A DNA stretch of 64,000 bases from an uncultured Prevotella sp. (GTDB taxonomy: Bacteria; Bacteroidota; Bacteroidia; Bacteroidales; Bacteroidaceae), in the NCBI GenBank assembly GCA_902800365.1, contig CADCEF010000013.1:36658-100657 (forward strand), in the 5' to 3' direction. Positions 43,688 to 51,713 of the stretch are shown piece after piece. The position numbers were made by a program, and so were the translations under genes. The notes below the pieces were generated by a model. The model searched no databases. It was not told where the DNA came from and saw only the letters and a list, made by a program, of their open reading frames with translations. The first letter of the stretch is position 1, and every line of letters begins with the position of its first letter.

Positions 43688-43714
43688 CAACCGCCTCAAC
43701 CGTCTCAACCGTCT
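43688..43714. repeat. Three 9-bp units (CAACCGTCT)
   Basis: CAACCGCCT, CAACCGTCT, CAACCGTCT in tandem. They are followed by TTTCGGTT, which can pair with the last unit's AACCG. Confidence 0.8.
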
Positions 43715-43829
43715 TTTCGGTTTTTATAAAATGCACAAAAGCAAGCAAATACATCTTAGTAACGCGTACCTATTTAATAATATATATAATATAACTATTA
43801 TTCTCTCTCCATCTATGTGTTTTCGCAAA

Positions 43830-43864
43830 AAGACGCTAAGACGTTTAAGACGCTTAAGACGCCT
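43830..43864. repeat. Four 8-9-bp units (AAGACGCTT)
   Basis: AAGACGCT, AAGACGTTT, AAGACGCTT, AAGACGCCT in tandem. The reverse complement, CGTCTTAA(G/A), recurs in direct orientation at 54139-54165. Confidence 0.8.
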
Positions 43865-43923
43865 ACTATAAGAACAGAATGATATTTTTTTGCCAAAAAG
43901 TTTGGAGTTTCAAAAATTCTCTT

Positions 43924-43931
43924 TATCTTTG
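43924..43931 (+). promoter_or_regulatory. -7 box for the InlB-repeat operon
   Basis: TATCTTTG; transcription from here would give a 5' leader of nearly 300 nt containing the nested hairpin at 44046-44168. Confidence 0.6.
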
Positions 43932-44045
43932 CAAATAATAAGTAATTGAATAAGAAGTCTGATATGTATAACTCTTAAAATATTTGCCTATGGTAAAATA
44001 ACTACAAACAATAGGACATAAAACAGAACGTCCACTTTTGATTCT

Positions 44046-44168
44046 TGTTGTTCGATAATTGGGGAATTAGAAAACACATTCAAGAACATTAGTAGATAGT
44101 TCACGCTGTATGGCGTGGGCATTTACTCGTTTAAGAATGTGAGGTTATCCCCAATACCGCGAACAACG
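44046..44168 (+). promoter_or_regulatory. Nested stem-loop in the 5' leader, candidate RNA element
   Basis: Four helices nest in order: 44046-44054 with 44160-44168 (GTTGTTCG core), 44058-44065 with 44148-44155 (ATTGGGGA/TCCCCAAT), 44075-44081 with 44135-44141 (CACATTC/GAATGTG), and a terminal hairpin 44102-44106 with 44113-44117 (CACGC/GCGTG) over a 6-nt loop. The element ends about 60 nt before the ATG of the InlB-repeat gene. Such a long, orderly fold in a leader suggests a cis-acting RNA or a promoter-region inverted repeat; I cannot assign it to a named class. Confidence 0.6.
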
Positions 44169-44228
44169 TAGACGAAGTAAATTGTCCACGTTTTCTTTAT
44201 TTATTTCACTAACATTTAATCTATAATT

Positions 44229-45794
44229 ATGAGTAGACTTAAACTATTATTATTGTTGTGGCTGATGCTGGTAGGATTTGCATCTGGCTACTCCCAAGAA
44301 ATAGTAAAATGCATTGTTATTGAGACTAACTCTGTAGGAAATGTAGAGTGTTATCTCTCAAAGCATCCTAAATTGACTCAAAACAATGATGTTGTAACGT
44401 TGACTACAGATGATGCAGTCACAGAATTCAGTACTACAGATATTAAAAAAGTGTATTTTGGTGAAGATAAATACCTTTATAAACTCGTATATTATGTAGA
44501 TGATGAGCTATACAAAACATATAAGTACGAAGTTGGAGAGGCAATCACACCAGAAGAAGTACCAACTAAGGAGGGATATACCTTCTCTGGTTGGAGTGAC
44601 ATTCCTGCCACAATGCCTGCAAAGGATGTGACAGTTACGGGTACATTCTCAGTAAGTAAGTATAAGCTGGTTTATAAGGTAGATGGTGAGGAGTACAAGA
44701 GTTATGATGTTGAGTATGGCGCAACCATAACTCCAGAAGCAGAGCCGACTAAGGAAGGATATACTTTCTCTGGATGGAGTGATATTCCTGCCACAATGCC
44801 TGCTAACGATGTGACTGTTACTGGTACCTTCTCTATAAACAAATATAAGTTGGTTTATAAGGTTGATGGCGAGGAGTACAAGAGTTATGATGTTGAGTAT
44901 GGCGCAACTATTACTCCAGAAGAAGCACCAACTAAGGAGGGATATACCTTCTCTGGTTGGAGTGATATTCCTGCCACAATGCCTGCTAACGATGTGACAG
45001 TTACGGGTACATTCTCAGTAAGTAAGTATAAGTTGGTTTATAAGGTTGATGGCGAGGAGTACAAGAGTTATGATGTTGAGTATGGCGCAACTATTACTCC
45101 AGAAGAAGCACCAACTAAAGAGGGATATACATTCTCTGGTTGGAGTGACATTCCTGCCACAATGCCCGCCAAAGATGTGACGGTTACTGGTACATTCACA
45201 GTAAACAAGTATAAACTGGTATATAAAGTTGATGGCGAGGAGTACAAGAGCTATGACGTGGAGTACGGAGCATCAATCACTCCGGAAACAGAGCCAACTA
45301 AGGAGGGATATACTTTCTCCGGTTGGAGTGACATTCCAAACACAATGCCTGCCAAGAATGTAACTGTTACAGGTACTTTCACGATAAATAAGTATACTGT
45401 TAGCTATGTGATTGACAACGAAGTATTCCAAGAAGATAAATTGGAGTTTGGTGCAAAGATAGTTCCACCAGAGGCACCAAAGAGAGACGGATATGATTTC
45501 TCATGGGGCGAATATCCTGAAACTATGCCTGCAAAGGATATAGTTATTACAGGAACATACGTAACTGGTATAAATGGAGTTGTTTATAGCTCTGTTCTAC
45601 AATATAATGGTGATTATTATACTTTGAATGGGCTGGATGCCAACGAATCTGTTATCGTTTATGCTGCATCAGGTGAAATTATTCTTCGCTCTACAGCCTC
45701 TGAAAAGGGAGAATTAATTATCCGAACTTCTCAACTCTCAAATGGAGTAAATATTATCAAGACAAAGAATCAATCATTTAAAGTTATTCGATAA
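44229..45794 (+). CDS. Secreted InlB B-repeat protein
   Basis: This 521-residue protein has a signal peptide (about 1-22). A short unique part is followed by six InlB B-repeat (Listeria-Bacteroides) units of about 61 residues, each with the pattern YKLVYKVDGEEYKSYDVEYG and TKEGYTFSGWSDIP. The last unit is diverged. A C-terminal beta domain of about 70 residues ends NGVNIIKTKNQSFKVIR, resembling type IX secretion sorting domains (usual pattern GVYIVK...KVIK). It is likely surface exposed; the role may be adhesion or a scaffold. It overlaps the next gene by 1 bp (TAATG). Confidence 0.82.
   Translation: MSRLKLLLLLWLMLVGFASGYSQEIVKCIVIETNSVGNVECYLSKHPKLTQNNDVVTLTTDDAVTEFSTTDIKKVYFGEDKYLYKLVYYVDDELYKTYKYEVGEAITPEEVPTKEGYTFSGWSDIPATMPAKDVTVTGTFSVSKYKLVYKVDGEEYKSYDVEYGATITPEAEPTKEGYTFSGWSDIPATMPANDVTVTGTFSINKYKLVYKVDGEEYKSYDVEYGATITPEEAPTKEGYTFSGWSDIPATMPANDVTVTGTFSVSKYKLVYKVDGEEYKSYDVEYGATITPEEAPTKEGYTFSGWSDIPATMPAKDVTVTGTFTVNKYKLVYKVDGEEYKSYDVEYGASITPETEPTKEGYTFSGWSDIPNTMPAKNVTVTGTFTINKYTVSYVIDNEVFQEDKLEFGAKIVPPEAPKRDGYDFSWGEYPETMPAKDIVITGTYVTGINGVVYSSVLQYNGDYYTLNGLDANESVIVYAASGEIILRSTASEKGELIIRTSQLSNGVNIIKTKNQSFKVIR
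44658..45389 (+). repeat. Four near-identical 183-bp tandem repeats inside the InlB-repeat gene
   Basis: Units are 44658-44840, 44841-45023, 45024-45206 and 45207-45389. The two middle units are almost identical over their whole length. In-frame gain or loss by recombination would alter the protein length without breaking the frame. Confidence 0.85.
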
Positions 45795-46888
45795 TGAAAA
45801 AGACAATTATAAGCATTGTGGCTGTTTTTACTGCCATAACAATGTCTGCCCAGACAGTGAATGTACATTTTAAGAATGGTCAGACTATACGATTCAATTC
45901 GTCGAATGTTGACCATGTGGATTTCTCAGAAAAAGCTCCTGATCCTACAGTATCAGCTGGAGCAGTAGTCGATCTTGGACTCTCTGTATATTGGTGTTCG
46001 TGCAATGTTGGTGCAGAATCTCCTGAGGAGTATGGCGATTATTTTGCTTGGGGCGAGACAAAGCCGAAGAGTAGTTATACTAAAGATACATATAGCTATT
46101 ATGACTCAAACACCGCTCAATATATGGATATTGGTGACGATATATGTGGAACCGAATTTGATGCCGCTACGGTTAATCTTGGAAGTGATTGGAGAATGCC
46201 TACAAAAACAGAAATGCTTGAACTAGTAGAAAAATGCTCATGGGAATGGACCCAGCTAAGTGGCGTTAACGGATTTAAGGTCACTGGTACCAATGGAAAT
46301 TCAATTTTCTTGCCTGCCAACGGTTATATATTAAATGAAACTCATAAAAATCCAGAATGGACTTTTTACCCAACAGGAAGTATATCCATGAGTTTAGGGG
46401 CAGCATATAGGTCTGCTGAAATGCTATACTTGCAAGGTAGCAGTACGCCAACAACGTTAAATGTCAATAGTTATGGGTCCGCTATTGAATATGGTGTAAC
46501 TATCCGCCCTGTAACAACTAATCCTAACGCCGAGGGTGGACCAGTAGATCATTCACAGGATTATCTAGTAACAGATAAGATTTCTGCTGCTTTCACAGGT
46601 GGCGCTTATACTTCTGTAAATGGCAAGATTAGCGGTGGCAGCCAACTTAATGTTAAGTTTACAAATGGTAGCACCGAGACTGTAACGTTGGTTGGAATAC
46701 AGTTGGTGGATGGTTCTACTAGCGAGGCTGGTAACAATGGCCTGGATTCAGAGGTAGAAGTGCCTGCAGGCGAATCTAAAGAATACACAGTTACTGTTGG
46801 TTGGGCAGGCATAACCAGTCCAATAATCCGCTTTACATATCGTTTCAATAAAAAGAAATATACCGTAGAAGGTACTTGGGATTTGTAA
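45794..46888 (+). CDS. Secreted FISUMP-like surface protein
   Basis: This 364-residue protein has a signal peptide (about 1-19, ending MSAQ). A domain of about 55-240 reads VDLGLSVYWCSCNVGAESPEEYGDYFAWGETKPK (quoted in part) and GSDWRMPTKTEMLEL, the Fibrobacter-succinogenes-major-paralogue-like fold common in secreted Bacteroidales proteins. The C-terminal part, about 255-364, is an immunoglobulin-like beta domain (LNVKFTNGSTETVTLVGIQLVDG). The ligand is unknown. Its ATG shares a base with the stop of the InlB-repeat gene, so the two are made together, possibly as surface partners. Confidence 0.75.
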   Translation: MKKTIISIVAVFTAITMSAQTVNVHFKNGQTIRFNSSNVDHVDFSEKAPDPTVSAGAVVDLGLSVYWCSCNVGAESPEEYGDYFAWGETKPKSSYTKDTYSYYDSNTAQYMDIGDDICGTEFDAATVNLGSDWRMPTKTEMLELVEKCSWEWTQLSGVNGFKVTGTNGNSIFLPANGYILNETHKNPEWTFYPTGSISMSLGAAYRSAEMLYLQGSSTPTTLNVNSYGSAIEYGVTIRPVTTNPNAEGGPVDHSQDYLVTDKISAAFTGGAYTSVNGKISGGSQLNVKFTNGSTETVTLVGIQLVDGSTSEAGNNGLDSEVEVPAGESKEYTVTVGWAGITSPIIRFTYRFNKKKYTVEGTWDL

Positions 46889-46902
46889 ACGATACAATCA
46901 CA

Positions 46903-46946
46903 ATGGACGGTTCTGTTGATCAATAATGATCGAGGGAACCGTCCAT
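46903..46946 (+). terminator. Hairpin after the surface-protein operon
   Basis: An 11-bp perfect stem, ATGGACGGTTC at 46903-46913 with 46936-46946. The loop contains a further GATC...GATC pair. It lacks a clear T tract, so it may stabilise the 3' end rather than terminate. Confidence 0.6.
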
Positions 46947-47090
46947 AGTTTATCTTATGTGATATTGGTTATTACCTATGATTACTTTTGGGTATTTGTT
47001 GAAGGAATCTAATATTAATCGTACTGATTCTGTTTTTAATTTATTTCTCTTTTTTATGCGTTATTATGCTGGGAATTGAGAGATTTTATG

Positions 47091-47098
47091 TACCTTTG
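47091..47098 (+). promoter_or_regulatory. -7 box for DUF1016 nuclease gene
   Basis: TACCTTTG lies 22 bp upstream of the ATG at 47121. Confidence 0.65.
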
Positions 47099-47120
47099 CA
47101 CCAACATAATCTTAACGTAA

Positions 47121-48302
47121 ATGAGCGATATAATAAACTATAAAAGCGCGGTGAATGTTATTAAAACCGCGATACTACAGAGTCAGGCGAGGGCAGCAAA
47201 GGCCGTAAACCAAGAGCAGTTAGCATTGTACTTTGGTATTGGAAGATATATTTCTGAGAATACCCGCAATAATGGTTGGGGTACTGGTGTACTCAAACAA
47301 ATAAGCGAAAGTCTTAGGCTTGAACTTCCTGGTCTTCGCGGATTCAGCGAGACGAATCTAAAGAACATGCGTATGTTTTATGAGGCTTGGAAGGATATCG
47401 AGTCCAATTCGTCAGTCGCAACTGACGAATTAGGAAATCTCCAATCATCCGCTATCGATATTAGAACGCAAAATGTTGATAATGAGCAAAATACAATTCG
47501 TCAGTTGCAACTGACGAATTATACTGAATTCCCTCTTGCTGAGTTTCTGAGCATCAGTTTTACGCATCATATTGCAATCATCAATAATGCAAAGGATTTT
47601 GATGAGCGTCTGTTCTATATAAGGTTTTGCCACAATTTCAAACCCACTACAGAAGAGTTGCCTGGCATCATTAAGAAGCAAGACCTCTACCACCATCAGG
47701 ACAAGATGCCTAACAACTTCCTGACTACTATTCCAGACTATAAGCAGGCCTATCGTGCCATCCGAATGTTCAAGGATGAATACTTGCTTAATTTCATTAA
47801 TGTAGAAGAATTAGGTATGCATGATGAAGATGTGGACGAGAGCGTAATTGAGAGCAATATTGTGCACAACGTGAAGAACTTCATCATGACTTTCGGACGA
47901 GGATTTACATTCTGTGGCAGTCAGGTACACTACGATAAACTGGGGCACGACCATTGGATAGACCTCTTGTTCTTTAATCGCGACCTGAATCGAACCGTAG
48001 TGTTCGAACTGAAGAATGGAAGATTTAAAGTAGGTTATCTTGGCCAGCTTAGCGCATATCTACGCGTACTTAACGACGAAGATCGCCGCCGCCATGAAGA
48101 GGCTCCCATTGGTATCATCCTTTGTAGAGATGCTGATAAAGATTATGCTGGATATATAATGCAGGACTTCCGTCAGCCGATGGGGGTTGCCACCTATAAG
48201 ACTGCCGACGAAATGGATCCTGAACTTCTGAAAGCCCTGCCACCTAAGGAAGAACTGCAAAAGGTGTTTGAGGAGAGCAGTAAGAAAGAAGAAACAAAAT
48301 AG
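47121..48302 (+). CDS. DUF1016/YhcG PDDEXK nuclease family protein
   Basis: This 393-residue protein has an N-terminal DUF1016_N domain (about 5-170; GWGTGVLKQISESLRLELPGLRGFSETNLKNM, quoted in part). The C-terminal PDDEXK nuclease domain (about 200-360) has the catalytic core HWIDLLFFNRDLNRTVVFELKNGRF, with Asp, Glu and Lys in place. Family members are found near restriction systems and phage elements and are thought to process branched or foreign DNA. The N-domain is interrupted at about residues 95-135 by a non-conserved insert encoded by two palindromes. It lies in the accessory region with its own promoter. Confidence 0.85.
   Translation: MSDIINYKSAVNVIKTAILQSQARAAKAVNQEQLALYFGIGRYISENTRNNGWGTGVLKQISESLRLELPGLRGFSETNLKNMRMFYEAWKDIESNSSVATDELGNLQSSAIDIRTQNVDNEQNTIRQLQLTNYTEFPLAEFLSISFTHHIAIINNAKDFDERLFYIRFCHNFKPTTEELPGIIKKQDLYHHQDKMPNNFLTTIPDYKQAYRAIRMFKDEYLLNFINVEELGMHDEDVDESVIESNIVHNVKNFIMTFGRGFTFCGSQVHYDKLGHDHWIDLLFFNRDLNRTVVFELKNGRFKVGYLGQLSAYLRVLNDEDRRRHEEAPIGIILCRDADKDYAGYIMQDFRQPMGVATYKTADEMDPELLKALPPKEELQKVFEESSKKEETK
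47406..47431. repeat. 26-bp near-perfect palindrome, copy 1, inside coding sequence
   Basis: AATTCGTCAGTCG then CAACTGACGAATT. One central mismatch from perfect symmetry. It encodes NSSVATDEL in the variable insert of the DUF1016_N domain. Confidence 0.85.
47495..47520. repeat. 26-bp perfect palindrome, copy 2, inside coding sequence
   Basis: AATTCGTCAGTTG then CAACTGACGAATT. It is read in a different frame from copy 1 and encodes IRQLQLTNY. The copies differ by one base. Confidence 0.88.
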
Positions 48303-48321
48303 TTGAACTATGCTATTCCAA

Positions 48322-48353
48322 TAGAACCGCGAGATAGATAATCTCGTGTTCTA
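48322..48353. repeat. Hairpin downstream of the nuclease gene
   Basis: Two stacked stems, TAGAAC (48322-48327) with GTTCTA (48348-48353) and CGAGAT (48330-48335) with ATCTCG (48341-48346). There is no T tract; it could be a 3'-end structure or an operator for the following gene. Confidence 0.55.
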
Positions 48354-48471
48354 TCTCTACGGTCTCACATTAGAAGAACAATTAATCGCGTTAGGAGATG
48401 CTTTGACTTCATAGTGAAGTTTGTTAGATAGGTTAGAATTCATTTTAAACAATATAAATCAAAAACGAAAT

Positions 48472-49797
48472 ATGGACTATACAACAGTTTATCGTCCTCT
48501 GATATATAAAGACAGAGAGGATATTGACGATTTCCCTGTAGATGAAACTGATAATGCTGAATATATTACTATGGAATCGGTATTCATGGAGAAACTTGAA
48601 TCACGCCCCTTCATTAAGGAAAGCTATAATGCGCCAGAGCTGATTCTTAAGATATTTAACAATGCGCGTTATATCACCACGCTAATATATTCAGAAAATC
48701 ATCCGCAACATTATTTGCGCAAGTATTTGAAAATAACAGAGAAATATAGTCAAGACACTATCGTGTCTAATCACGTGATGCAGGCCACCATGGCTCTTGT
48801 AGTTAATTACCTATTGCATTATTTAGGAGATTTTTACTATGGAAGTAAAATTGTCAAAGCTATTATTGATAATTTTAAAGACTGGGATGCTAAAGGTACA
48901 CCAGAAGGTAAACATGATTTTTATGATTTGTTGATTGAACGAACATCAGAAACAGATAAGTATCCAAGATGGGCAACAGATGACGGCGATTTCTCACGAC
49001 GCGACATGAAAGAGGTTGTACATGATATTGATATAGATCCTTATCATATTATAGCCGATATGGATTATATAATTAGAGAAACTTTTGGATATTATGCAGG
49101 TGATCCAGAATGCCCTCATATTTTGAAGACTGTTAAAGTTCTCATGAACAACTTTGAGCGTTCAAAAAAATTAATCGAAGAAGTACGTGATATGCTAGAT
49201 GATGCCTATCAGAAACTAAAGAAAGCTTATCCCCATGCAGGATTAAAATGGGAAGACGATATCCCAGCTGCTCTTCAACCCCCCAATTTTGCAGCAGATG
49301 TAGAATTACTGCTAGGACAGATAGATGATTTGAAAGATAAAATGAAACAACTGGCACGTGAGAAAACTGCTTTGGAAAAGAAAAATAATGATCTTGTTGA
49401 AAAAGAAGGAAGTAATAGGGTTATAATGAGCAGAGTTCTGGCAGAGAAACATGAACTTGAATATAAATTACATAAAATAAAAAATCATGAGTATGTAACT
49501 CCTGAAAAAGCTTTTACTGCATCTGGGAATGAGTGCTTTACAAAAGCAAAAATGGGGCTACTTATTTATACCATAGCATCTATCACTGATGGACCAACTC
49601 CTATAAAGAAACAATTGGTTCCTATTATTTCCGCAATCGGAGGTTGGGAGGATACGTCAGTAAATAGCGAAATAAAAAAAGCAGGATTCAATCAGAAGGA
49701 TATTGATGCTGTAGCAAAAGTTTTTGAATCTGCTATGCCAAAATTTGCAACTGAGATAAGAAAACAGATACCGAGGAAGTTAAAAAACAAAAAGTAG
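48472..49797 (+). CDS. Uncharacterised protein with central coiled coil
   Basis: This 441-residue protein is not a family I recognise. The start ATG 48472 is preferred to an upstream TTG. There is no signal peptide or membrane helix. About 1-240 is helical and acidic; about 290-345 is a coiled coil (LLLGQIDDLKDKMKQLAREKTALEKKN, quoted in part). About 355-441 is a basic C-terminal domain (FTKAKMGLLIYTIASITDGPTPIKKQLVPIISAIGGW) ending KKLKNKK-like. The C-terminal repeat of that domain is seen in several hypothetical Bacteroidales proteins from mobile regions. It sits between the DUF1016 nuclease and the VirE cassette; a defence or mobile-element role is only guessed. Confidence 0.6.
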   Translation: MDYTTVYRPLIYKDREDIDDFPVDETDNAEYITMESVFMEKLESRPFIKESYNAPELILKIFNNARYITTLIYSENHPQHYLRKYLKITEKYSQDTIVSNHVMQATMALVVNYLLHYLGDFYYGSKIVKAIIDNFKDWDAKGTPEGKHDFYDLLIERTSETDKYPRWATDDGDFSRRDMKEVVHDIDIDPYHIIADMDYIIRETFGYYAGDPECPHILKTVKVLMNNFERSKKLIEEVRDMLDDAYQKLKKAYPHAGLKWEDDIPAALQPPNFAADVELLLGQIDDLKDKMKQLAREKTALEKKNNDLVEKEGSNRVIMSRVLAEKHELEYKLHKIKNHEYVTPEKAFTASGNECFTKAKMGLLIYTIASITDGPTPIKKQLVPIISAIGGWEDTSVNSEIKKAGFNQKDIDAVAKVFESAMPKFATEIRKQIPRKLKNKK

Positions 49798-49865
49798 CCC
49801 ACTACCTATGGTACTACCTATGATTAAGTAGCCCACTACATACATTTTTTCAGATTAATTTTGTA

Positions 49866-49907
49866 TATTTTTGCACCCGCATTTGGATGTTATTCCATTT
49901 GCGGGTG
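49866..49907 (+). promoter_or_regulatory. Promoter box followed by a start-site hairpin
   Basis: TATTTTTG (49866-49873) is followed at once by CACCCGCA (49874-49881), which pairs with TGCGGGTG (49900-49907); TGGA/TCCA pair inside. The expected transcription start would lie in the left arm, so the RNA would begin in or next to a hairpin. Confidence 0.6.
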
Positions 49908-49940
49908 TTCTATTTATGCAATGCAGAGAAGAAATGTTCG

Positions 49941-49990
49941 TCATTATTCGTCAAATGTCGTCAAATGTCGTCAAAGTATGTCAACGACAT
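49941..49990. repeat. Five 10-bp tandem units (TCAAATGTCG)
   Basis: TCATTATTCG, TCAAATGTCG, TCAAATGTCG, TCAAAGTATG, TCAACGACAT in exact 10-bp register. The array ends 12 bp upstream of the TAATTTTG box, a position fitting an operator or iteron. Confidence 0.85.
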
Positions 49991-50002
49991 TTTCGTTCTA
50001 TG

Positions 50003-50010
50003 TAATTTTG
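50003..50010 (+). promoter_or_regulatory. -7 box downstream of the 10-bp repeats
   Basis: TAATTTTG; the first gene starts 95 bp further on. Confidence 0.55.
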
Positions 50011-50105
50011 CAGAATAATTATTAACCGCGAAGCTTGCTTGGGCCTGCACCGGTGCGTTTGGACGCGCGTCCACTCTTGCTGGCTGAGCATAACACTTCG
50101 AGGTT

Positions 50106-50582
50106 ATGAGCAAGATGAAGCAAGTCCGTCCTGAGGACTTTGACGTGGAGGCGCTGATAGCGGCCGCACGAGAGGGAAGATTGTATGTTGACGAGAAGAA
50201 AAAGACAGTCAACAAAGAGCAGGTAAAAAGAGATGTACGTGCGTATGTGGCACGTATCAGTCCGTTGGTAACTCGACGCTACAGTTCGTTGATTGATGAA
50301 CTGTGGGACGAAATCTTCAGCAACGATGTGCTGATGGACATGATTATGCCTAAACCAAAGGCAAGAAAATGTAGAAAGTTTGATAAGTATGGCGTGATGC
50401 GTATAGTGGGGGTGCTACGCGTAAAAGGCGTATACGAACAGCGTAGCGACCCGCAGTTTGATGCGCTGCTGGAGCAGCCTGGACAGGATAGTCCTTATCG
50501 CCGATACTTGGGGCAGGGGCTAGAACAGCGTGCTCAGTTGCTGGCCTTGAGAAGCATTGTTGAAACTTTAACAATCTGGTAA
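50106..50582 (+). CDS. Uncharacterised cassette protein 1
   Basis: This 158-residue protein is not recognised. It is helical and charged, with no signal or membrane segment. About 1-60 is Lys/Glu/Arg-rich (VRPEDFDVEALIAAAREGRLYVDEKKKTVNKEQ, quoted in part). About 85-158 contains KYGVMRIVGVLRVKGVYEQ, which reads like a small wedge of a DNA-binding or structural domain. It is the first gene of a tight rightward cassette that ends with a P5-like protein. An early-gene regulator, for example of the adjacent 10-bp repeats, is a guess that its position allows. Confidence 0.55.
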   Translation: MSKMKQVRPEDFDVEALIAAAREGRLYVDEKKKTVNKEQVKRDVRAYVARISPLVTRRYSSLIDELWDEIFSNDVLMDMIMPKPKARKCRKFDKYGVMRIVGVLRVKGVYEQRSDPQFDALLEQPGQDSPYRRYLGQGLEQRAQLLALRSIVETLTIW

Positions 50583-50615
50583 AATGTATTCTTTTTACCA
50601 GGCTGGAAATCGCGG

Positions 50616-50623
50616 TACTTTTG
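50616..50623 (+). promoter_or_regulatory. -7 box for cassette gene 2
   Basis: TACTTTTG, 31 bp upstream of the ATG at 50655; the rest of the cassette may be driven from here. Confidence 0.6.
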
Positions 50624-50654
50624 CACCGGAAATTTTAATTAATACATCAGAAGT

Positions 50655-51008
50655 ATGAAAAAAAAATATGTAAGAAACGAGCACGGCATCAACATCAAGG
50701 TGTGTTGCGCATCGTGCAAACTAAGAAAGATTACAAGCGACCGAGGTCGCGTGTGTGGTCTGAGTGGCAAAAAGGTAAAAGCAAATCACTGCTGCGACCA
50801 GTGGGAGATGAGCCGACGCCTGCAGAATTCAGGTATGAGTGGCGGAAAGGTGAAGAGCTATCGCTACCTTACTTTCTACCGCAAGCGATGGATTGAGCAG
50901 CGCGAGGCACTGACCTCTGGAAGAATCACAGCCGCAGCGATACTATCGGCAGAGGACATCAGAGAAGAATACGAACAGGAGCATGGCTCCATATACATAA
51001 ACTTATAA
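50655..51008 (+). CDS. Cysteine-rich cassette protein 2
   Basis: This 117-residue protein has a putative zinc-binding region at about 14-50 (VCCASCKLRKIT, RVCGLSGKKVKANHCCDQW), with about seven Cys and one His. It is followed by a basic helical C-terminal half ending GSIYINL. The Cys arrangement resembles small phage or mobile-element zinc-finger proteins, but I cannot name a family. It is 14 bp upstream of the next gene, in the same unit. A role in DNA or RNA binding is inferred from the zinc ribbon and basic charge only. Confidence 0.6.
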   Translation: MKKKYVRNEHGINIKVCCASCKLRKITSDRGRVCGLSGKKVKANHCCDQWEMSRRLQNSGMSGGKVKSYRYLTFYRKRWIEQREALTSGRITAAAILSAEDIREEYEQEHGSIYINL

Positions 51009-51022
51009 TAAACAAGTAAACT

Positions 51023-51331
51023 ATGATTAGAATTAAAGGATTTATCAAGAATGTCGGTCAGACAAGAGATTGGACCGACAAAAATGGCGAACAGCGCCAG
51101 AGTGTTAATCTCGTATTGTCTTTCCCTTATGTATCGAAAGACGGTAGGGAGCTATGCGACGAGATGATGGGTGAGATGACGCTGCCTAAGGACAAATCGG
51201 TAGAGGGTATAATAAAGGCATGTGAGGATCACGAGAAGTGTGAGATACATGTTGGATTTAAACTCACAGACTGGAAGGACAAGAAGATTCAGAACATCGT
51301 AGTGTATAACATAACAAAACTGATGATGTAA
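51023..51331 (+). CDS. Small cassette protein 3, possibly OB-like
   Basis: This 102-residue protein begins MIRIKGFIKNVGQTRDWTDKNGEQRQSVNLVLSF (quoted in part) and continues as alternating strands (CEIHVGFKLTDWKDKKIQNIVVYNITKL). The strand pattern with W and charged loops resembles a small OB-fold or single-strand-binding-like protein, which would suit a partner of a primase/helicase, but no SSB signature is certain. It is placed 2 bp before the next gene. No signal peptide. Confidence in the gene is high; confidence in the fold is low. Confidence 0.6.
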   Translation: MIRIKGFIKNVGQTRDWTDKNGEQRQSVNLVLSFPYVSKDGRELCDEMMGEMTLPKDKSVEGIIKACEDHEKCEIHVGFKLTDWKDKKIQNIVVYNITKLMM

Positions 51332-51333
51332 GT

Positions 51334-51708
51334 ATGAAAAAGATTAACAAGAAAAAGAATCAAAGAGAGGTAACGCTGGATGGTATGATGACCATCGGCA
51401 AGTCGGGTAACAATCTTCGTCAGGCAGACTTCCAATGCTGCGAGGATGTTGAGATAGAGGCCTTTGTTGGTAGATTCAAGGTGCAAGGCATGCATAACGG
51501 CGACGTGTATATGCAGGAACTGCCAAAACAACAGAGAAACAAGCCTTTGTTTAGACTTGACAACAGCTCGTTCTCGTTAGGACGCAACGGACGATACTAC
51601 TTCAACTTCCGACTGCCAGAGAGTGAACTGAGTGCGCTGCCCAAGCTACTGATGAAGGATGCCCGTGAGGCAGCGGCAAAGATAACCAAAACGTACTTAA
51701 AGAACTGA
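51334..51708 (+). CDS. Uncharacterised cassette protein 4
   Basis: This 124-residue basic protein begins [17 protein letters not shown]. The middle ([26 protein letters not shown]) is beta-rich, and the end ([23 protein letters not shown]) is helical. No family is recognised. It is separated from its neighbours by 2 and 5 bp and is clearly part of the same transcript as the VirE/DUF3987 gene, suggesting a joint role in replication or packaging of the element. Confidence 0.58.
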   Translation: MKKINKKKNQREVTLDGMMTIGKSGNNLRQADFQCCEDVEIEAFVGRFKVQGMHNGDVYMQELPKQQRNKPLFRLDNSSFSLGRNGRYYFNFRLPESELSALPKLLMKDAREAAAKITKTYLKN

Positions 51709-51713
51709 TAATT

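Larger units (their letters stand above)
43404..43931. other. Long A+T-rich intergenic region with repeats and promoters
   Basis: No ORF with convincing coding character was found here. It holds the HU gene leader and its promoter box (TACCTTTG on the reverse strand, 43591-43598), two short-period repeat arrays (43688-43714 and 43830-43864), and the forward promoter at 43924-43931. A TATA-rich stretch at about 43773-43800 separates them. Confidence 0.6.
49798..50105. other. Intergenic region with tandem promoters and 10-bp repeats
   Basis: No gene is seen. It contains a promoter box with an immediately following hairpin (49866-49907), five 10-bp repeats (49941-49990) and a second promoter box (50003-50010). 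This is the control region of the cassette starting at 50106. Confidence 0.7.

Noticed and set aside
44658-45389. Possible mobile or CRISPR-like repeats
   Set aside because: The 183-bp units are in-frame protein repeats of the InlB B type.
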